Assembly (NCBI RefSeq): GCF_010093815.1 | Contig: NW_022985567.1 | Coordinates: 645,367 to 709,366, forward strand | Origin: Pseudovirgaria hyperparasitica | Lineage: Eukaryota > Ascomycota > Dothideomycetes > Acrospermales > Acrospermaceae | Length of the DNA: 64,000 bases | Reading direction: 5' to 3' | Part shown: positions 1-11,730 of the stretch, one piece after another | How the letters are laid out: each line of letters starts with the position of its first letter | Numbering within the stretch: the stretch's first letter is position 1 | Position numbers and translations under genes: made by a program | The notes under the pieces: model-generated | Databases searched by the model: none | What the model was told of the DNA's origin: nothing | The model's input: the letters and a program-made list of their open reading frames with translations, nothing else

Positions 1-76
1 ACCTCTTCGGGCGATTAAGCCTGAACACTTGTGCGGACCATATATTGATCATGGAAGATATTGACATCATAACTAG

Positions 77-792
77 GCGGGATCTCAAATTTCTTCTCTC
101 AGCTGATTGTCGGATTCGGCTACACACCTCAGCAATCTTTGCTCTATGGCACACCAGGCGGAGCAGTAGAAGTAGTTGCACTGATCGCCTGCGGCTATTT
201 TGGTGATAAGATTGGTAACCGAATCTTGCTCGGTTGCTCTGGACTGGTTTGTGCGCTTCTTGGTATGATTTTGATTGTAGCTCTGCCACTAGACAACAAC
301 TCAGGACGGCTGGCCGGATACTATCTGACTCAGGCGTCCCCGACGGCTTTCGTCGCTCTGCTGAGTCTCATCGCGTCCAATGTCGCAGGATACACCAAGA
401 AGACTACTGTAAGATATATCCTCCAGGATGATAATAGGCAGTAAATAACCATTAGAACAGGTTGCCGCTATGTACCTGGTAGCTTACTGCGTTGGTAATA
501 TCATTGGTAGGATACATGGCGCCTGGATCGATTCCAACCGATACTGACGACTGCGACAGGCCCTCAGACGTTCCGTCAAAGCGATGCGCCACGATACGTA
601 CCTGCAGAGATTACCATAATTGTATGTTGGGGATTATGTATCCTTGACATGGCATTCATCTGGTGGTACTGCAAGAAGCAAAACGCGAAGAAAGCAGCTA
701 TCCGGGCGCAACCAGAGTATATGAAGTTGGAAAATCAGGAGTTCCTCGATCTCACGGATCGTGAGAATCCAGATTTTGTGTATACCATATAG
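77..792 (+). CDS. Dal5/allantoate-type MFS permease, C-terminal part (5' end outside the window)
   Basis: C-terminal part of a major facilitator superfamily anion:cation symporter of the fungal Dal5 (allantoate/nicotinate permease) family, a plasma-membrane transporter for small organic acids or vitamins. Visible exons are 77-408, 461-506 and 560-792, with GT/AG introns of 52 and 53 nt. The first exon opens with GGISNFFSQLIVGFGYTPQQ, the conserved loop and helix of this family, and the inter-helix segment GYFGDKIGNR is the usual MFS motif. The protein ends in DLTDRENPDFVYTI, a very typical Dal5-family C-terminus. About four to five C-terminal membrane helices are present. The acceptor at 75-76 implies another intron upstream, and the exon before it is too short here to place. 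The substrate cannot be told from this fragment. The gene is convergent with the next one. Confidence 0.9.
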
Positions 793-1102
793 TTATAGTA
801 GCCCCTCATGCACCGTGGTCCTTAATCCGAAGCATCTTACCATATGACAACAAGTCTTTGTGGTTTTGCGAACCACATCACCACCTACAACCTCGTAAGT
901 GTATGTGTGTTGTGGCCCGAATCACAAATGCTGATTGACCCCGATAGCGAGGTTTGATACAGCCAGTGTGTCCGGCCTTCCATGTGCTGAGTGACTTTGT
1001 TCGTATGTCCTGGTCAGTAGGTTGTTCGACACACCGTGAGATGGCGCTGTGATGCCTCATTGGCATCATTTTCTAGTCTTGGACATGACCTAGTGCTAGC
1101 TT
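793..1102. other. Convergent 3' intergenic spacer
   Basis: About 310 bases between the stop of the MFS permease and the stop of the minus-strand GPN3 gene. It presumably holds both 3' UTRs. I see no further gene or repeat here. Confidence 0.6.
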
Positions 1103-1987
1103 TCATCCCTCGACCTCGACCTCTACATCCTCTTTAGGCTCTCTTGGCTCCTGGGCTTCGTGGTACTGTATTGAGTCATCGATGTAGCTAAGGATCGCGC
1201 CGACGCTGTCTTCGTCTTGAACGTTGAGTTGTAGAAATGAAACCATGCTGAAATCATCGATGAGTTGAGCCACTGCTCGATTTAGTCTATCAAAGGAAGC
1301 TCCTGTCATGATATTGGTCGTGGCTGCAGGATCGTCAAACGACACCTCCGAGGCTTTTGATCTCTTTTTCGCAGCCTCCCCGTCATCTAGTAGGTTGACG
1401 TCTGGCGCCAGAAAGCGCTTAAGGTCTTTTCTCTTGATTGTTCCCTTGATAAGGTCCATCTTGCTGAGAATATTGACGTGGGGCATCTCTAACATGAGCA
1501 TGGCGCTCATAGCGGACAGCGTTCCAGAAAAGAATTTCGGCTTGTCAACTACGAATGTACTCTCGAGCAAATATGCCGCGCACATGTTTATATTCAGACT
1601 ACCGCGCATCAAGTGCTTGACCAGACTTGGTAGGACTGGCACATGGGTGTATAGCTCGATCTGGCCCGGCATATCTATTATGATGAGGTACTCTTCCGTG
1701 ACCTGTTCCAGCGGTATAGTAAGGAAGTCGAGATTCTCCAATAAGAATTCAAAGCAGTATATCAAGCCGCCGTTTGGACCCAGCGACATTTCTTCCATAA
1801 CATCGTCGAGAGATATAAGCTCTTTAATGTCAAGGTCTGGCTCGAAGGTGAATTCGGACGCGGCAGGATCTAGGTTGACGTAGAAGCATGATCGACGGTT
1901 CGCTCGCAGGTGTTCAATCAGGGCGGTGCAAAACGTTGTCTTGCCAGCACCGGCTGGGCCCATTACGACGACCCCGAACTTGCTCAT
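1103..1987 (-). CDS. GPN3: GPN-loop GTPase 3
   Basis: Single-exon gene for a 294-aa GPN-loop GTPase of the Gpn3 branch. The family acts in the cytoplasm in assembly and nuclear import of RNA polymerase II (and probably III), as a partner of Gpn1/Npa3. The start at MSKFGVVVMGPAGAGKTTF puts the P-loop (GPAGAGKT) at residues 10-17, as is usual. The family-defining GPN triplet is seen in SLGPNGGLIYCFEF near residue 72. DMPGQIEL (G3) and SKMDL (NKxD-like G4) follow at the expected spacing. The frame stays open upstream of 1987 to about 2077, but that extension lacks the family's conserved beginning, so I take the internal ATG. The gene is divergent from S-adenosylmethionine synthetase. Confidence 0.95.
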   Translation of the reverse strand: MSKFGVVVMGPAGAGKTTFCTALIEHLRANRRSCFYVNLDPAASEFTFEPDLDIKELISLDDVMEEMSLGPNGGLIYCFEFLLENLDFLTIPLEQVTEEYLIIIDMPGQIELYTHVPVLPSLVKHLMRGSLNINMCAAYLLESTFVVDKPKFFSGTLSAMSAMLMLEMPHVNILSKMDLIKGTIKRKDLKRFLAPDVNLLDDGEAAKKRSKASEVSFDDPAATTNIMTGASFDRLNRAVAQLIDDFSMVSFLQLNVQDEDSVGAILSYIDDSIQYHEAQEPREPKEDVEVEVEG

Positions 1988-2632
1988 AGTGGACGGTGGG
2001 GAAAAGAGAGCGGTTAGTGGAAACTGTGAACCGGCGTACTGGAGATGCGCGTCGCGACGGAGACAACGGGTATGCAAGGTGTCAGTCAGGGTTGTAGCGT
2101 GGAGGATCGGCTCATGAAGGTGGGAGGCTCAGAATAGCAGCAAGACGGTCGCTGAGCGAATCTTGAGGGCTGGCGAATCTGTCTCGAAGAGGCTATGATA
2201 GGCAGAGAAAATACACCGACGGAATGACGCAGTAAGCTCCGGAGGGATATTCCGTTTGATAGTCACAGTGTGCCACAGCTAGCTTGGATTGAATTCATCA
2301 CGTGAGAAGCTGGAAGGTTGACGTGCTCGCTCGTGTTTGATTAGGGACCTTTTTTTTTTCTTTAGCGCCAGCGAGCAAATCGCTCCGACTGTCTGCCCCT
2401 CTCTCTCCGGTTCATGTTGCTCTACCGCCCGCATTTCGGCATCCGAACTTTGGCCAGGATCGCTCTCTACACCTCTTTTCCCCCCGATCACTCATACTTC
2501 TATCCAACACCCTCCTCTCCACCTCTTCTCTCCAGATACCCCAAAATACCCAAGCATACTGTCCACCTTCCTCTCATTTCCACATCCCTCTTTTAGTCCT
2601 TTCTTCTCCTTCACAATCCACACACCGCTATA
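1988..2632. promoter_or_regulatory. Bidirectional promoter region GPN3 / SAM synthetase
   Basis: A 645-bp divergent spacer. The side next to SAM synthetase (about 2385-2620) is strongly pyrimidine-rich on the + strand, a pattern common upstream of highly expressed fungal genes. A perfect palindrome TCACGTGA lies at 2298-2305, 335 bp before the SAM synthetase ATG. CACGTG is the core bound by Cbf1-type bHLH factors in yeasts, where it controls sulfur and methionine genes. That this site is functional here is inference. Confidence 0.5.
2298..2305. promoter_or_regulatory. TCACGTGA palindrome (Cbf1-like E-box) upstream of SAM synthetase
   Basis: Perfect 8-bp palindrome containing CACGTG. The same TCACGTGAG word recurs upstream of RPL28 at 8316. 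Role in sulfur or growth control is inferred from Cbf1 biology in yeasts. Confidence 0.4.
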
Positions 2633-4178
2633 ATGGCTGCTGTCAACGGAACTGCAAAGGTGCGATTAAAATTAAATTCTGGTCTTTCCACATCGCTCGC
2701 AACCTGTAGCGAAGCTGCATACACCCAATTGATCCAGGACTAACACAGAGCCATTATAGGAAACTTTCCTTTTCACATCTGAGTCTGTCGGTCGAGGCCA
2801 CCCCGATAAGATTGCGTACGAGATGACCCCGCGTCCAACAAGGTCGTTTTCTTTCATTATTCTGACTGTGCGTCTAGCGACCAAGTCTCGGACGCCGTTC
2901 TCGATGCCTGTCTTAAGGAGGACCCCCTGTCCAAGGTCGCCTGCGAGACTGCTACGAAAACCGGTATGATCATGGTCTTTGGTGAAATCACCACCAAGGC
3001 ACGCCTCGACTACCAGAAGGTTGGTGGTTTCGCGTCTTGAGTTTGCCCACTATACTAATGAGACCCAGATCATTCGTGCCGCGTACGCTTTAGACAAATT
3101 CTCAGACATTGAGCCACACTGACCAGAATAGCATCAAGGACATTGGCTACGACAGCTCTGACAAGGGTTTCGACTACAAGACTTGCAACGTTCTCGTCGC
3201 TATCGAGGAGCAGTCGCCGGTAAGTTACAGCGTTCATGATCCTAACGTATTTAAGAATACTGCTAACCCAGGAATTAGGATATTGCACAAGGCTTGCGTA
3301 AGCCCGAATCCAGCCATCATGTACCGACTAAGTTTTACTGACACAAATACTCAGACTACGAGGAGGCCCTAGAGAAGCTAGGTGCCGGTGACCAAGGTAT
3401 CATGTTTGGTTACGCTACCGACGAAACCCCTGAGCTCCTACCGTTGACTATCCAGCTCGCGCACGGTCTCAATGCAGCCATGACCGAAGCCCGCGAAAAC
3501 GGTTCCCTTCCATGGCTAAGACCTGACACCAAGACTCAAGTTACTGTCGAGTATGAGAAGGACAACGGTGGAGTCATTCCAAAGCGCGTCGACACCGTCG
3601 TTGTGTCTGCTCAGCACAGCGAAGACATTAGCACCGAGCAGCTCCGCAAGGAGATCAAGGAGAAGATTATCAAGAAGGTCATTCCCGCCAAGTACCTTGA
3701 TGACAACACCGTATACCACATCCAGCCCTCAGGCTTGTTCATCATTGGTGGTCCTCAGGGTGATGCTGGTCTGACTGGCCGCAAGATCATCGTTGACACC
3801 TACGGTGGATGGGGAGCCCACGGTGGTGGCGCCTTCTCCGGAAAGGATTACTCCAAGGTCGACCGTTCCGCTGCGTATCTAGCTCGTTGGATCGCCAAGT
3901 CGCTGGTTAACGCGAAGCTCGCTCGCCGTGCTCTCGTCCAGCTTTCTTACGCCATTGGTGTTGCGGAGCCTCTATCCATCTTCGTTGACTCTTACGGTAC
4001 TTCTGACAAGAGCTCCGCAGAGCTTGTCGAAATCATCCACAAGAACTTTGACCTTCGCCCTGGTGTCATTGTCAAGGACCTTAACCTCATCAACCCCATC
4101 TACAACCAGACCGCACAAAATGGACACTTCACCAACCAGTCTTTTACCTGGGAACAACCAAGAACTCTCAAGTTCTAG
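2633..4178 (+). CDS. SAM2: S-adenosylmethionine synthetase
   Basis: Methionine adenosyltransferase: ATP + methionine + water give S-adenosylmethionine, phosphate and diphosphate in the cytosol, supplying the cell's methyl donor. I derive seven exons: 2633-2659, 2760-2815, 2878-3019, 3069-3082, 3132-3219, 3279-3297 and 3355-4178. They sum to 1170 nt and 389 aa, the usual family length. Signatures include [17 protein letters not shown] (metal and methionine site), [15 protein letters not shown] (the GAGDQG hexapeptide) and GGGAFSGKD (the phosphate-binding glycine-rich loop). All six introns are short with GT/AG ends. Two internal exons are only 14 and 19 nt, so automatic annotation may skip them or read through in-frame stops. 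The CT-rich leader and a TCACGTGA site upstream fit strong, methionine-linked expression (inference). Confidence 0.97.
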
Positions 4179-4972
4179 GTTGTTGCGTGTAGTAGCATGA
4201 GTGGGTGAATCAACTTCAACCCACACGGAGTTATATCGTCCCGTTAGACGACTGCATTATCTGATTGGCATTGCATGGCGAAGCAAATCTTCTTTCAACA
4301 ACAAGGCGTCACGCGGGGATATACCACAAATTTCAAAAAGTTTCGTTGTTTTCATACATGGGCACTTGAGAAAGGATGTGCTTTTCAACAATTATCTACG
4401 CCATTTCAACATAGATCGGCAATGGCCGTAGAGAAGGCGCACACTGTACAAGTGCGGCAACATGAACGTTGTACCTGAACACCGAACAACGTAGAGTATA
4501 CTAAGACTTTGGAAACTTACTGCTATCAATTTACTGTATTTAATTTGATCGAGCTCCAACCAATTCCTAGAGCTGCTTTGACTACACGTGCATGAGTGAA
4601 CGGCAGTCTCACAATAGAAGACAACGATGTTGACTTCATGTCTTTGCGGACCCCCGAGCGTTGGATTACATAAGATGAAGGCGCGGTAGTGGCCGGGGGG
4701 GCTATTTACCACTCCATAAATGGACTAAGAAAGGTTGCCGATCTGCAACGCGCATTTGAGGCCATAGTGTCAAAATCGCGAGCAGACAACCTGCCGAACA
4801 GACTACTTCCCACGCCCAAATTCTTCCGTATGTTCGCCACATTTTCCACGCCATTGAGATTTTCGATTCTGCTATCATGATCCTTCCACTTCTCCCCTCA
4901 TCGGTCTCATGAGTATAGAACTTACCTGACGACCTCCCCTCTACCACCCGAGTGATCTTGGCCAGACTCATC
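4179..4972. other. Intergenic spacer SAM synthetase to SEC24
   Basis: About 790 bases holding the 3' UTR of SAM synthetase and the promoter of SEC24. Short open frames on both strands lack recognisable protein character. No repeat or RNA gene seen. Confidence 0.5.
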
Positions 4973-7900
4973 ATGGCCGAATTCTCCATGTACTCTGCCC
5001 TTACGCATGCAGGATCACCGCTGAACTCGCCACGGAACGAAGAACCTAAAAAGCAAGCACCTAAATGGAGACCACAAGTTGCTCCAAGCCCTAGTGGCTA
5101 TCAGCAGACAGGCTCATCATATGGACAGGCTGCGTCGGATCAGACACAAGAGCAAGGCTATTTCCCGACCCAACCTCCTCAAGCGCAGGCGATGCAGGCA
5201 CCAGCTGGACTACCTGGCCAGCAATTGCAAGACCCCATGGGTGGACTTGCACAGCAAATGGGCGGTATGGGAATAGGTGCAGATGTCCAGCCGAACATGC
5301 CAGCGGCGCGGAAAAAGAAGGACAGACACGCATATCATACACTGGATAGCGGAGCAGGAAGCTCGCAGGGTTTCAACGGTATCCCGCAAGGTGCTGGATC
5401 GCAATTCGTGCCTGCGCAGGGAGCACCAGGACCATTTGTTGGACAGCAGGCCGGTTCTGCGATGCCACAATTTTCAGCTGGAGCATCAAATTCAGGGATG
5501 CCACAAGCAATCGGTCATATCCAGCAGAGTCCCGCTCCGACTGGCGCCCCAGCATCAACAGCGTCAGGTCAAGTGGATCCAGAGCAAATACCTAGCATAC
5601 CTCGGTCAAGAGATGGCCCTGCTCAATATTACCTCGATCATGTGTATCCAACTATGGAACAGCACCTTCCACCTCCCTCCGCTGTACCTTTCGTTGCGTT
5701 CGATCAGGGCAATTCTTCCCCAAAGTTCGCCCGTCTCACCATGAACAATATCCCTGCCAATGGCGAGGCTTTAAATTCAACCCATCTACCGCTCGGTTTA
5801 ATACTCCAGCCCTTGGCACCCTTGCAAGAAGGCGAACAACCTATACCAGTTCTGGACTTTGGTGATACCGGACCGCCTCGGTGTCGAAGATGTAGAGCTT
5901 ACATCAACCCTTTCATGCCATTCCGCAATGGAGGCAATAAGTTCGTTTGCAACATGTGTACGTTTGCAAACGACGTTCCACCAGAATACTTCTCTCCGAC
6001 GGACCCATCTGGTGTTCGCGTTGACCGAATGCAAAGGCCTGAACTCAGTATGGGCACAGTAGAATACATTGTTCCAAAGGAGTACTGGACCAAGGAGCCA
6101 GTGGGACTGCGTTGGCTTTTCCTAATTGATGTGAGTGCAGAGGCTATCAATCGCGCCTTTCTCGACGGATTTTGTGACGGCATCTTGACTGCCCTGTACG
6201 GAGAGGATGGCCAGACCAGCGAGCAATCGGAAGGCAGAGGCGGGAGCCGGACATCACCTCCAGGGGCCAAGGTTGGCATTGTCACCTACGATAAAGAAAT
6301 ACACTTCTACAACTTGAGCTCCAGCCTGGAACAGGCTCAAATGTTGGTGATGCCGGATATCGAGGATCCTTTCGTGCCTCTGAGCGAGGGTCTCTTCGTA
6401 GACCCCATTGAGTCCAAAGCTAATATCACTTCTCTCCTGACCCGCCTACCCGATATGTTCGGCTCAATCAAGAATCCGGAGCCGGCGTTATTGCCGACGC
6501 TACATGCTGCAACGGCAGCACTGAAAGCTACCGGTGGTAAGATTATCTGCTCATTGGCATCGTTACCTACATGGGGCCCGGGCCGACTCCATCTTCGAGA
6601 CGATGGCAAGATGCTTGACACCGACGGAGAGAAGAAACTACTCACCACGGAGCATCCTGGGTTCAGACAAGTTGCGAAAAGTTTGGTTGAAGCTGGTATT
6701 GGCGTTGATTTCTTCCTGGCTGCTCCAAGCGGAGGCTACCTCGATATTGCGACTGTTGGCCATGTATCGGCATTTTCAGGTGGCGAGGCGTTCTATTACC
6801 CAAATTTCCATTCCCCTCGAGACTTACTGAAGCTCTCAAAGGAAATTACGCATACAGTGACTCGAGAGACTGGCTACCAGGCTCTGATGAAGGTTCGTTG
6901 CTCGAACGGCCTGCAAGTCTCGGCCTATCACGGCAATTTCTGGCATCACAACCTGGGAGCTGATCTGGAATTCGGAAGCATCGACGCAGATAAATCAGTA
7001 GGCGTCATGTTTAGCTATGATGGCAAGCTTGACCCAAAGCTGGATGCACACTTCCAGAGTGCTTTACTGTACACAACGGCTGGTGGACAACGACGCGTTC
7101 GCTGTACTAACTTGGTAGCTAGCGTGAGTGAGGGCGCTATTGAATCCATGAAATTTATCGACCAGGATGCTGTCGTCAATATCATCGCCAAGGAAGCTGC
7201 TGCCAGGATAGGCGAGAAAACACGTACAGATATACGCAAGGCGTTGACCGAAAAGACCATTGACATATTAGCCGGCTATAGGAAGAACTTCTCTGGGTCT
7301 CATCCTCCTGGACAATTGGTACTGCCTGAAAATCTGAAAGAGTTCAGCATGTATATACTCGGTCTGATCAAGTCGAGAGCATTCAAGAACGGGAAAGAGC
7401 CAACAGATCGCCGCGTCTTTGACGCGAGAATGATCAGGTCTATGGGTACACTGGAATTGTCTCTGTATCTTTACCCTCGGATCTATTCCATCCACAACCT
7501 CGACGAGAAAGACGGATTTCCCAACGAGAATGGCCACCTACGTATGCCCCAGGCTATACGAGCGTCCTATTCGAAGGTCGAGGAAGGCGGCGCCTACATT
7601 GTGGACAACGGACAGATCTGTCTGCTTTGGCTACACGCCCAGGTCTCTCCAAATCTACTAGAGGACTTGTATGGGGAAGGCCGAAACTCTCTTAAGGTCT
7701 TGGACGCATTTTCATCTTCCATACCGGTATTGGAGACACACTTGAACGCACAAGTGAGGAACATTCTACAGTACTTGGAAGGGTCCAGGGGCTCGAAAGC
7801 CATGACCATCCAGTTGGCTCGCCAGGGACTTGATGGTGCGGAATACGAGTTTGCTCGACTGTTGTACGAAGATCGAAATAATGAGGCACAAAGCTATGTC

Positions 7901-8063
7901 GATTGGCTCGTACATGTACATCGGCACATACAGTTGGAGGTAAGTAAAGGAGTCGAGAATTATGCCATTCCTGAACTAACGAACATAGCTTGCTGGCCAG
8001 CGCAAGAAGGAAGATGCTGGTGACGCCGGGTTCACCGGACTGAGGACACCGTATTGGAATTGA
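4973..8063 (+). CDS. SEC24: COPII coat cargo-adaptor subunit Sec24
   Basis: Sec24 pairs with Sec23 in the inner COPII coat at ER exit sites and binds sorting signals of cargo membrane proteins. Exons are 4973-7939 and 7989-8063, giving 1013 aa. Order along the protein: a disordered P/Q/G-rich N-terminus (residues 1 to about 220), a zinc finger near residues 300-325 (CRRC ... CNMC), the Sec23/24 trunk (LRWLFLIDVSAEAINR), a beta-sandwich and helical part, and the gelsolin-like domain (YPRIYSIHNL, ending near LLYEDRNNEAQSYVDWLVH). The ATG at 4973 is chosen because the frame upstream has only non-ATG starts. The last 24 residues come from exon 2 and end in LRTPYWN. Without the 49-nt intron the frame would run to a spurious stop at 8023. 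Confidence 0.96.
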
Positions 8064-8444
8064 TTTGGCTACCTTAATCATTATGCGAACATGAGCCCAC
8101 GGCTACCGAATCAGATGATTATGCGTATATGGGTCCGTTTTTGTGGGTTCTGTAGAAGATGGAGCATCCCCTCACACCGTCCATAGCATGCATAGTTTTA
8201 TATATGACTGTATCCATATTGAAGATGATCAACCAACGTAGCATGCTGCCTTGTGTTTGATCAAAGGCAATATTAGAGTACTGCTACAGGATAAGTCTTA
8301 TTGATACAGATCTGATCACGTGAGTATATTGTACTTTGGTGCTTAGTCACGTTTTCGCACTAGTTTAAGCGAGGCTCGAGATTATCGCGCACACGAACAT
8401 CTAGTATTGCATCGTCAAACTAACCAACAGCATCACATCCCAAA
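8064..8444 (+). promoter_or_regulatory. RPL28 promoter region with TCACGTGA site
   Basis: 380 bases between SEC24 and RPL28. TCACGTGA lies at 8316-8323, 129 bp before the RPL28 ATG. In some ascomycetes (Candida albicans) Cbf1 sites contribute to ribosomal-protein promoters; relevance here is inference. Confidence 0.4.
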
Positions 8445-9125
<681 letters not shown>

Positions 9126-9474
9126 GCATCAGTATGTAATGGTCAAAAGGTGCAGAGAGACATGGGCATGAACAAGGATGGACACAAAAATACCCAAGGA
9201 GGGTCGAAAAGGAGGAAGTCCGTAGGGCCCATTCTGGCTCTTTCAGCGTGGTGGCTGAGGAATGCGAAGTACTCCTACTGCAACTGCAACGTAGTCGAAT
9301 ACACATTCCTGAACAAACCTTTCTTGGACTCCTGAAAGCGATGGCACAGTCGGTGCATGCGCATGGCAGAATGTTGCCTCGGGCACCGTTCTTGTGTGCT
9401 GGGCCATTTGGACTGTCTGCCGTTGTGCCTTCTCCGGGCGGCGCAGCATCCAACGCTGTGCCTTGGAGGTCTGT
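9126..9474. other. Convergent spacer RPL28 / microprotein gene
   Basis: 350 bases holding the RPL28 3' UTR and, on the minus strand, probably the 3' UTR of the small gene ending at 9475. Minus-strand open frames run through it in three registers but none looks like a conserved protein. Confidence 0.45.
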
Positions 9475-9637
9475 CTAGCGGTACTGGCCGTCGTACGTAT
9501 GCCATCCAGCGGCATCGCCGACGCCAGTATTTGTGACAACATAACTATGTGGTGTGATTTTGCCATGTGAAACGAATATCGTAGAAAACTAACCAGCACT
9601 CTTTGGTGCGCCGCCCATGACCAAAATCGTACGACAT
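9475..9637 (-). CDS. Candidate 37-aa two-exon microprotein, function unknown
   Basis: Too short for ordinary ORF calling. On the minus strand, ATG at 9637 opens MSYDFGHGRRTKEC. A donor GTTAGT follows at 9593 and an acceptor CATAG ends at 9545. The reading frame (phase 2) resumes as YVVTNTGVGDAAGWHTYDGQ and closes with YR and TAG at 9475. Exons are 9594-9637 and 9475-9544. The 49-nt intron matches the other introns of this window, and the two exon lengths sum to exactly 38 codons. An in-frame TAA lies just upstream of the ATG, which fixes the start. The peptide is Gly/Tyr-rich with a Cys-Cys pair at the splice junction, has no signal peptide or membrane segment, and reads like a conserved small protein rather than random sequence. 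I do not know its function. The whole call rests on splice logic and composition. Confidence 0.5.
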
Positions 9638-10421
9638 AAGATTGTTTACTTATCATTCACTAACCTAAGCCGATCGCCTACCCGTCGATTTACTTGTCAG
9701 ATTCTCCTGTCTAGTCCTGTCTCGTCCCGCCCTGTCAGCTTACCTGTCACACTCCATTCATCCATCCATCCATCCACACATAACACTGCCGAAGCAAACA
9801 AAGCACGGAACCGTCCATGCGCCCCGGCCGCCGCCGCCGCCGCCACCTATTTTAGCATCGCAGCCCGACCCAAGAATCTGTTCAATCTATCCCCCCCTCT
9901 CAATCTCCCCCCCTTCTCCATTTATCTATCTATATATATACTAATTATAAACAAAATATAAAATCTATTCAATCTGATACAAGCATTGACTATCAAAACG
10001 TGGTACGCTAAAAGAATGACATTTTGCCGCTCCACACACCCCATCCCCACTTCCACTAATTGGGTGTTTTTTTGGGGGGGTTGTTTGGGTAGGGGAGGGG
10101 AGGGGGGGTTTGGGAGGTCGTTTAGCATGCAATTTGTGTGAGATGAAATTGAGGGAGGAGGAGGGGAGGGAGGGGGTTTGGATGGTGGTTGCGCTTGTCG
10201 GGCTGTTTAGACTGTCAGGCTGTTAGTACGTACTTTGTCAGGTTGTTAGGCTGTTCGTGTGGACTTGTCAGTGTACTTTGTCAATGCATAGAGTACTTTG
10301 TCAGTGCACACTTGTCAGGTTGTCAGGCTGTCAGCGCACTTGTCAGTGACTGCATGTCAGTCTGTCTGTCATTAGTCTTTCGGGACGCGGGCGCTCCGTT
10401 GGGTGAATTGGGGAGGCTAGG

Positions 10422-10463
10422 GAGGTAGGTATGGTAGGGTAGGGTAGGGTAGGGTAGGTATGG
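10422..10463 (+). repeat. TAGGG pentamer microsatellite (telomere-like)
   Basis: About five consecutive TAGGG units flanked by GGTAGGTATGG on both sides. Similar GGGTA runs occur near 12580-12606 and 24850-24870. They resemble but do not equal the TTAGGG telomere hexamer. Confidence 0.7.
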
Positions 10464-10511
10464 TTCTAGGACTAGTTGATTAGTTTTTGTTTTCGGTCTT
10501 GTTTGATTGAT

Positions 10512-10561
10512 TGTATGTGTGTGTGCGTGTGTATGTGCGTATGTGCGTGTGTGTGTGTGTT
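10512..10561 (+). repeat. GT-rich microsatellite
   Basis: Imperfect (GT)n with TATG and GCGT interruptions. Confidence 0.85.
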
Positions 10562-10877
10562 TGAGTGTTTGTACCTGGATGTGGATCTAGATGACATGGA
10601 CTACATGAATAACATGGATAGGATAGCGCAGGCAGCATAGCATAGCTTAGGTTACGTACCAGTCTATCTAGCATCTAAATCGTGCTGTCTCACTTCTTTC
10701 AATGGTGCATGTTCTATTGTATAGTAACGTTTTCATTTATTGCTTGAGTGACTCCGTGACTTGGCGTTTGATTCATGTATTTCCGTGTTCATCCGTCCTT
10801 TCATGCAATAAGGAGGACGCGTAGACGTGAGATGAGGAGATGGAAGTCTGTAGGCTGACGTGGTCGGACTTGACTCG

Positions 10878-11290
10878 GTGTGTGGTGTGTGGTGTGTGGT
10901 GTGACTTTGGGATATATTATGTTATAGTGTGTATTATGTTATAGTGTGTTGTGTTATAGTGTGTTGTGTTATAATGTATTATGACATAGTGTGTTGTGTT
11001 ATGATATATAATGTTATGCTATACTATAGCGTATTGTGTTGTGCTATATTATGCTATATTATGCTATATTATGATCTATTGTGTTATACTATAGTGTATT
11101 ATGTGTTACACTATATTATGCTATACTGTTAGATATTATAGTATATTATGTTATACTATACTGTGTTGTGTTATACTATCTTGTGGTATGATATATTGTG
11201 TTATGTTATGATATATTGTGTTATATTATGCTATGTGACACTACATCATACTACTGGATAACATACTATATTGCTCGATATTATATGTAT
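10878..11290 (+). repeat. Degenerate TATAGTGTGTTGTG-type minisatellite
   Basis: About 400 bp built from variants of GTTATAGTGTGTTGTG and TTATGCTATATTATG. It reads as Tyr/Cys/Val-rich nonsense peptides in every frame. It grades from GTGTGGT units at the left into TATACTATA units at the right, as if a short unit had drifted while expanding. Confidence 0.8.
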
Positions 11291-11537
11291 ACCTATACAG
11301 ACACGTATGCATATACATACGTATACAAACACATCCACAAACATCCACATACACACACCATGCACCCACCTATACCCACCCACACACGTTCATCAATATT
11401 CCACTCATCCCATCCCATCCATACTATCAACCCAGACCCAACCCAGCCCAAACCCATCCAAGCAAGCCTATGAACCCAGCCCAAAACCATCCTTACTACT
11501 TTACTACTTTTTCCTTTTCCCCCTTCGCGCTTATAAT

Positions 11538-11562
11538 CTACCTACCTACCTACCTACCTACC
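11538..11562 (+). repeat. CCTA tetranucleotide repeat
   Basis: Six perfect CTAC units. Confidence 0.85.
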
Positions 11563-11730
11563 ATCGACGTTACATCACAGCCAAAAAAAAACTCAACAAA
11601 AACAGCTTTCTAGGATGTCGTATGCATGCATGCATGTAGACGTGCTACATATGTGGGGTATATAATATGGGTATATGCATGTCATGCATACATGTATGTA
11701 CGTATGCTCCGCATGCATCCAAGTGCTTTG

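Noticed and set aside
9243-9656. 137-codon minus-strand frame over the microprotein locus
   Set aside because: It reads through the intron in another register; two other frames are open too and none looks conserved except the spliced 37-aa one.
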